A stretch of DNA of 34,694 bases from an uncultured Clostridia bacterium (GTDB taxonomy: Bacteria > Bacillota > Clostridia > TANB77 > CAG-508): assembly GCA_944390445.1 (NCBI GenBank), contig CALXQB010000003.1:1-34694 (forward strand), read 5' to 3'. Of this stretch, positions 30,611-34,694 are shown in pieces. The position numbers were made by a program, and so were the translations under genes. The notes beneath the pieces are model-generated. The model was not told the origin of the DNA and did no database searches. It was given only the letters and a program-made list of their open reading frames with translations. Every line of letters starts with the position of its first letter. Position 1 is the stretch's first letter.

Positions 30611-30650
30611 TATTTTAGGCTTTGAATTAATACAATCTATGCCTAAAATA
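30611..30650. promoter_or_regulatory. 10-bp inverted repeat between the DUF1980-like gene and secA
   Basis: TATTTTAGGC (30611-30620) and GCCTAAAATA (30641-30650) are perfect complements separated by 20 bases, just before the secA -35 box. Possible operator or transcript hairpin; function unknown. Confidence 0.4.
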
Positions 30651-30651
30651 C

Positions 30652-30680
30652 TTGCAATATGATTAAAAAAATGATATAGT
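30652..30680 (+). promoter_or_regulatory. Promoter for secA
   Basis: TTGCAA (30652-30657), 17 bases, TATAGT (30675-30680), 33 bases before the ATG. Confidence 0.6.
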
Positions 30681-30712
30681 TAAAAGCAATTTAGAAGAAA
30701 AGAGGCAAAAAA

Positions 30713-33449
30713 ATGAGTTTATTTAGTAAGATTTTTAAAAGTTATAGTGAAAAGGAAGTAAACCGAACAAGACCAATTGTAGAAAAAATAAATCAATTAG
30801 AACCAGAAATAAAAAAATTATCTGATACAGAATTAAGAGATAAAACAGATGAATTTAAAAATAGATTAGCAAAAGGAGAAACTTTAGATAACATTCTTCC
30901 AGAAGCTTTTGCGGTAGTAAGAGAGGCTGGAGTAAGAGTATTAAACCAAAGAGCATTTGATGTACAATTAATTGGTGGAATTATTTTACATCAGGGAAGA
31001 ATTGCGGAAATGAAAACAGGAGAAGGAAAAACGTTAACTGCAACATTTCCTTTATATTTAAATGCATTAACAGGAAAAGGAGTACATTTAGTAACTGTTA
31101 ATGATTATCTTGCGAAAATGCAAGGTGAATGGATGGGGAAATTATATAAATTTTTAGGATTATCTGTTGGATTTGTTTTACCAGGAATGAGACCAGAACA
31201 AAAAAAGCTTGCTTATAGTGCGGATATCACATATGGAACAAATAATGAATTTGGGTTTGATTATTTAAGAGATAATATGGTAATTTATAAAGAAAATATG
31301 GTACAAAGGCCGTTACATTATGCCATAGTAGACGAAATTGATAGCATATTAATTGATGAAGCACGTACACCACTTATTATTTCTGGAACAGCAGATAAAT
31401 CCTCTGATTTATATAAAAAAGCAAATGATTTTGTAAAAAGATTAAATGCAAAAATTATTGTAGAAGAAGATGTAAAAAATATCGAACAGGCAGAGGATAA
31501 CGAAAATTATGATTATATTGTAGATTTAAAAGCAAAATCTGCTAGTTTAACGGCAAAAGGAATAAAAAAAGCAGAAAATGCTTTTGGATTAGAAAATTTA
31601 AATGACCTAGACAATTCTGAAATTGTACATCATATTAACCAGGCATTAAGAGCACATGGAATTATGAAAAAAGATATTGACTACATTGTAAAAGATGGAG
31701 AGGTTTTAATTATTGACGAATTTACAGGAAGAATTATGTATGGAAGAAGATATAATAATGGCTTACATCAAGCAATAGAAGCAAAAGAAAATGTAAAAAT
31801 TGCAGATGAATCTAGAACATTAGCTACCATCACATTCCAAAATTATTTTAGAATGTATGAAAAATTGGCTGGTATGACAGGTACTGCAAAAACAGAAGAG
31901 AATGAATTTAGAGAAATCTATAATCTAGATGTTATTGAAGTACCAACAAATAAACCAATGATTAGAGTGGATCACAATGATATTATCTATAAAAATGAAA
32001 AAGCAAAATTTAGAGCAATTGTAGAAGATATCAAACAAAGTCATGCCAAAGGGCAACCAATATTAGTTGGAACCATCTCAATAGAAAAATCAGAAAAGTT
32101 AAGTAGTATTCTAAAGAAAGAAGGAATTCCACATACTGTTTTAAATGCGAAATATCATGAAAAAGAAGCCGAAATTATTGCACAAGCTGGTAAACTAGGA
32201 GCTGTTACTATAGCAACCAATATGGCTGGACGTGGTACAGATATTATGCTAGGAGGAAATAGTGAATTCTTAGCAAAACAAGAAATGCGAAAATTAAATT
32301 ATCCAGAAGAATTAATTGTACAGGCAAATGCTTTTAACGAAACGAAAGATGAAGAAATTTTGGCAGCAAGAGAGAAATTCAGAGAACTAGAAAAGAAATA
32401 TGAAGATGAAATTAAAGGCGAAAAAGAAAAAGTGATTCAAGCAGGTGGACTAAAAATTATAGGTACAGAAAGGCATGAATCTCGAAGAATTGATAACCAA
32501 TTACGTGGTCGTAGTGGTCGTCAAGGAGATGTGGGTGAGTCTATATTCTATATTGGTTTAGATGATGACTTAATGAAGATATTTGGAGGAGATATGGTAA
32601 GTAGAGTGTATGATACTCTAAATGCAGACGAGAATCTTCCTATCCAATTAAAACTAATTTCAAATGCTGTAGAAAACGCACAAAAAAGAGTAGAAGGAAA
32701 ACATTTCGCAATCAGAAAACATGTATTACAATATGATGATGTTATGAATACACAAAGAAATATAATTTATTCACAAAGAAAAGAAGTTTTAGATGGAGAA
32801 AATCTAAAAGATAAAATCATAAACATGATTCATTCTGTCGCTGGTAGTGTAGTATCTGAATATGCAGGAGAAGAAGAAATAAATAAAGAAGCACTAGGAG
32901 CAGAAATTAAAAATATTTTTGGAATAGAAAATATTAATTTAAACAATAAAATAGAAGATATCACTTCAGAATTACAAGAAAAGGCACAGAAGTTGTATGA
33001 ACAAAAGGAAACAGAAATAGGAGAAAATGAATTAAGAGAACTCGAAAGAGTTGTTATGCTTAAGGTTGTTGACCAAAAGTGGATGAATCATATTGACAAT
33101 ATGGATGAACTAAAGGATGGAATTGGTTTACGTGCTTATGGACAAAAAGACCCAGTCGTACAATATAGAATTGAAGGATTTGATATGTTTGACCAAATGG
33201 TAGAAGACATTAAAAGAGATGTGGTTAAATTGTTGATGAATTTACATAAAAGAACAGAAGCTAAAAGAACACAAGTTGTAAAAGTTATGACAGAAAGATT
33301 AGCAGAAGTAGATAATCAATCAAAAGGCGCAAACAAAGAAGTTGCAAAGCAACCAATTACAAACGAAGGACCAAAGGTGGGAAGAAATGAATTGTGCCCA
33401 TGTGGTAGCCGGTAAGAAATATAAAAATTGCTGTGGAAAGAACGCATAG
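30713..33449 (+). CDS. secA: Preprotein translocase ATPase SecA, last residues frameshifted
   Basis: A 900-residue Sec motor. Walker A is [11 protein letters not shown] (about residues 100-110), then [14 protein letters not shown], the DEAD-like [17 protein letters not shown], the PPXD region, [15 protein letters not shown] and [12 protein letters not shown]-type helicase motifs, and the helical scaffold. The open frame ends at 33415 in CPCGSR. In the next frame the normal zinc tail continues ([17 protein letters not shown] at 33447-33449), so one extra C at 33409-33410 is implied. The lost CxC..CC tail binds zinc and SecB or lipids and is not always essential, so the shift may be tolerated or be an error. 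AGAGGC precedes the ATG. prfB, often next, is absent. Confidence 0.96.
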
Positions 33450-33502
33450 TATCTGCATCTGGAAGATTTAACAGAAAGTAAAAAACTAGTGATTAAATTA
33501 TA

Positions 33503-33540
33503 GAAGTGTAGCCTAAATAAAATGGGTAACACTTCTTTTT
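33503..33540 (+). terminator. Terminator of secA
   Basis: GAAGTGT (33503-33509) and ACACTTC (33529-33535), with inner GCC/GGG-type pairing, followed by TTTTT. The rest of the 33450-33755 gap holds a palindrome TCCAGAAATTTCTGGA (33558-33573) and no recognisable gene. Confidence 0.75.
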
Positions 33541-33690
33541 ATTGCATAGAAAATCACTCCAGAAATTTCTGGAATAACAAGTAAAGATTTGTAAAAAGAA
33601 ATTACTACCAATTTTAAAAGATGCACAACAGAAAGATTGAAAAAAGTATTATGTAGATAAATATTTTTAATGGAATTGTTGCCATAATTC

Positions 33691-33719
33691 TTGTCTTTTA
33701 TTTAAAAATATGCAATAAT
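33691..33719 (+). promoter_or_regulatory. Weak promoter for the ABC exporter
   Basis: TTGTCT (33691-33696), 17 bases, AATAAT (33714-33719), about 37 bases before the ATG. Confidence 0.4.
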
Positions 33720-33755
33720 ATTTCTTGTGAGTTTTAAAAGAGGAAGGAGAATGGG

Positions 33756-34514
33756 ATGATTACAGTAGAGCATATAACAAAAAAGTTTGTTAGAAATAAA
33801 AACAAAAAAGAAAAAGAAGAATTTTATGCAGACAATGATATTACTTTTGAGGCAAATGATGGAGAAATAATTGGAATATTAGGTCCAAATGGAGCAGGGA
33901 AAACAACACTATTAAGAATGATAGCAGGAATATTAGAACCAACATCAGGAAAAATAAGTTTTGATGGAATGAATTATAAAGACAATGAAATCGAAATCAA
34001 ACAAAATATTGCTTATTTATCAGGGAATACAAAAATTTATGATACATTATCAACTTATGAATTACTAAAAATGTGTTGTGATATATATGGAGTAGATAAG
34101 GAAAATAGCGAAAAGAGAATAAAGGAAATTACAAAAGTATTAGGAATGGAGCAATTTTTATATAACAAAATTGCAAATTTATCAACAGGACAAACCCAAA
34201 AAGTAAATTTAGCAAGATGCTTGGTACATAATCCTAAGTACTATATTTTAGATGAAGCTACAACAGGATTAGACATTATATCAAGTCAAATAATATTAAA
34301 CTTTATTAAGGAAGAAAGAGGAAAAGGAAAAACAATACTTTATTCAACGCATTACATGGAAGAAGCAGAGAATATATGTAATAGAGTAATTATGATAAAT
34401 AAAGGGAAGATAATAAAAACAGGAATACCAGAAGAAATCAAAAAAGATACAAACACAACGAATTTAAGAGATGCGTTTTTCTCATTAATAGGAGGTGTTT
34501 CCGCCTATGAATAA
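33756..34514 (+). CDS. ABC transporter ATP-binding protein, NatA-like
   Basis: A 252-residue ATPase subunit with Walker A GPNGAGKTT at residues 43-51, Q-loop region ENIAYLSG-like (NIAYLSGNTKIYDTLS), signature LSTGQTQKVNLAR (a variant of LSGGQ), Walker B YYILDEATTGLD and H-loop STHYMEEAE. It groups with NatA/CcmA-type exporters for sodium, drugs or antibiotics. The start ATG follows AGGAAGGAG. Its stop overlaps the next ATG by 8 bases, so the permease is its partner. Confidence 0.93.
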   Translation: MITVEHITKKFVRNKNKKEKEEFYADNDITFEANDGEIIGILGPNGAGKTTLLRMIAGILEPTSGKISFDGMNYKDNEIEIKQNIAYLSGNTKIYDTLSTYELLKMCCDIYGVDKENSEKRIKEITKVLGMEQFLYNKIANLSTGQTQKVNLARCLVHNPKYYILDEATTGLDIISSQIILNFIKEERGKGKTILYSTHYMEEAENICNRVIMINKGKIIKTGIPEEIKKDTNTTNLRDAFFSLIGGVSAYE

Positions 34515-34694
34515 TTTATGGAATATATTAAAAAAGGAACTTCGAGAATTATTTAGAGATAAAAAATCTTTAGCAATGATGCTTGTAATACCAATATTTA
34601 TACCTCTTTTGGTAATGGGAATGTCAGCTTTGTTTGAATCGCAAGTTAGTAAAGATGTAAGTGAATATAACAAAATAGGATTTGCTTATGAAAT
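34507..34694 (+). CDS. ABC transporter permease, NatB-like, N-terminal part (cut by window edge)
   Basis: The ATG at 34507 overlaps the end of the ATPase gene. The visible 62 residues read MNNLWNILKKELRELFRDK, then MMLVIPIFIPLLVMGMSALF as the first membrane segment, followed by a polar, probably extracellular, stretch. This matches the NatB/ABC-2 type permease N-terminus. AGGAGG lies 12-16 bases upstream within the ATPase gene. The rest is outside the window. Confidence 0.85.
   Translation, partial: MNNLWNILKKELRELFRDKKSLAMMLVIPIFIPLLVMGMSALFESQVSKDVSEYNKIGFAYE

Noticed and set aside
33450-33755. A prfB remnant after secA
   Set aside because: The translated stretches in all frames do not show release-factor motifs; only a terminator and a short palindrome are supported.

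Overview
The window is AT-rich, Gram-positive, clostridial-type DNA. It has AGGAGG-type ribosome sites, consensus TTGACA/TATAAT promoters, GTG and TTG starts, and Firmicutes-type genes: a YtvI-like AI-2E family protein, a DacF-like peptidase, a Gls24/Asp23-like domain, a DUF1540 protein, type A zinc L31, a class B sortase and a CptN-like ToxN. It most resembles an anaerobic, probably spore-forming gut member of the Clostridia. I cannot fix the species.

Layout. (1) 1-2586: right end of an integrative element carrying two tandem large serine recombinases. Its edge lies inside a DacF-type D-Ala-D-Ala carboxypeptidase gene, and only the 3' part of that gene (to 3399) is present. (2) 3457-4307: a small membrane protein and a RelB/RelE-type toxin-antitoxin pair. 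(3) 4439-16415: mostly core genes: rpmE, a P-loop/Gls24-like protein, cmk, plsC (frameshifted), typA, a TrmR-like methyltransferase, a minus-strand pair (CmpB-like permease and RelA/SpoT-type synthetase), glmM, two uncharacterised proteins, and a small redox/regulatory cluster (TM1266-like, flavin-reductase-like, diaminopentanoate-dehydrogenase-like). (4) about 16448-25019: an accessory conflict island. It holds a truncated Spo0A-C-like remnant joined to a 5'-truncated RHS-repeat protein with a WHH nuclease-like toxin tip, three probable immunity genes, a type III (ToxIN/CptIN-like) toxin-antitoxin locus, a sortase-anchored surface protein with its class B sortase, and a disrupted reverse transcriptase preceded by a strongly structured candidate ncRNA. 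(5) 25124-34694: core genes again: DUF1540, a TIGR01212 radical SAM protein, peroxiredoxin, class II fructose-bisphosphate aldolase, a CBS-pair protein, ytvI-like, a DUF1980-like lipo/membrane protein, secA, and the start of a NatAB-like ABC exporter.

The most interesting points are: the reverse transcriptase with an upstream RNA closed by a 16-nt terminal inverted repeat; the RHS toxin whose tip is put out of frame by an A8 tract; a second immunity gene preceded by a relic of the last eight codons of a related toxin, which suggests cassette-wise tip/immunity exchange; and the recombinase element sitting in a dacF-type gene.

Intergenic regions carry modular palindromic repeats: TGTAGGGG-headed hairpins with unrelated arms, a 112-bp element with perfect 23-bp ends, and a 15-bp-stem element copied near 20.7 kb. 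Caution: five genes (plsC, RHS, toxN, the RT, secA) each carry a one-base frameshift relative to the expected protein, four insertions and one deletion. Some of these may be consensus errors in the assembly rather than biology. All functional names are from reading motifs; no database search was run.
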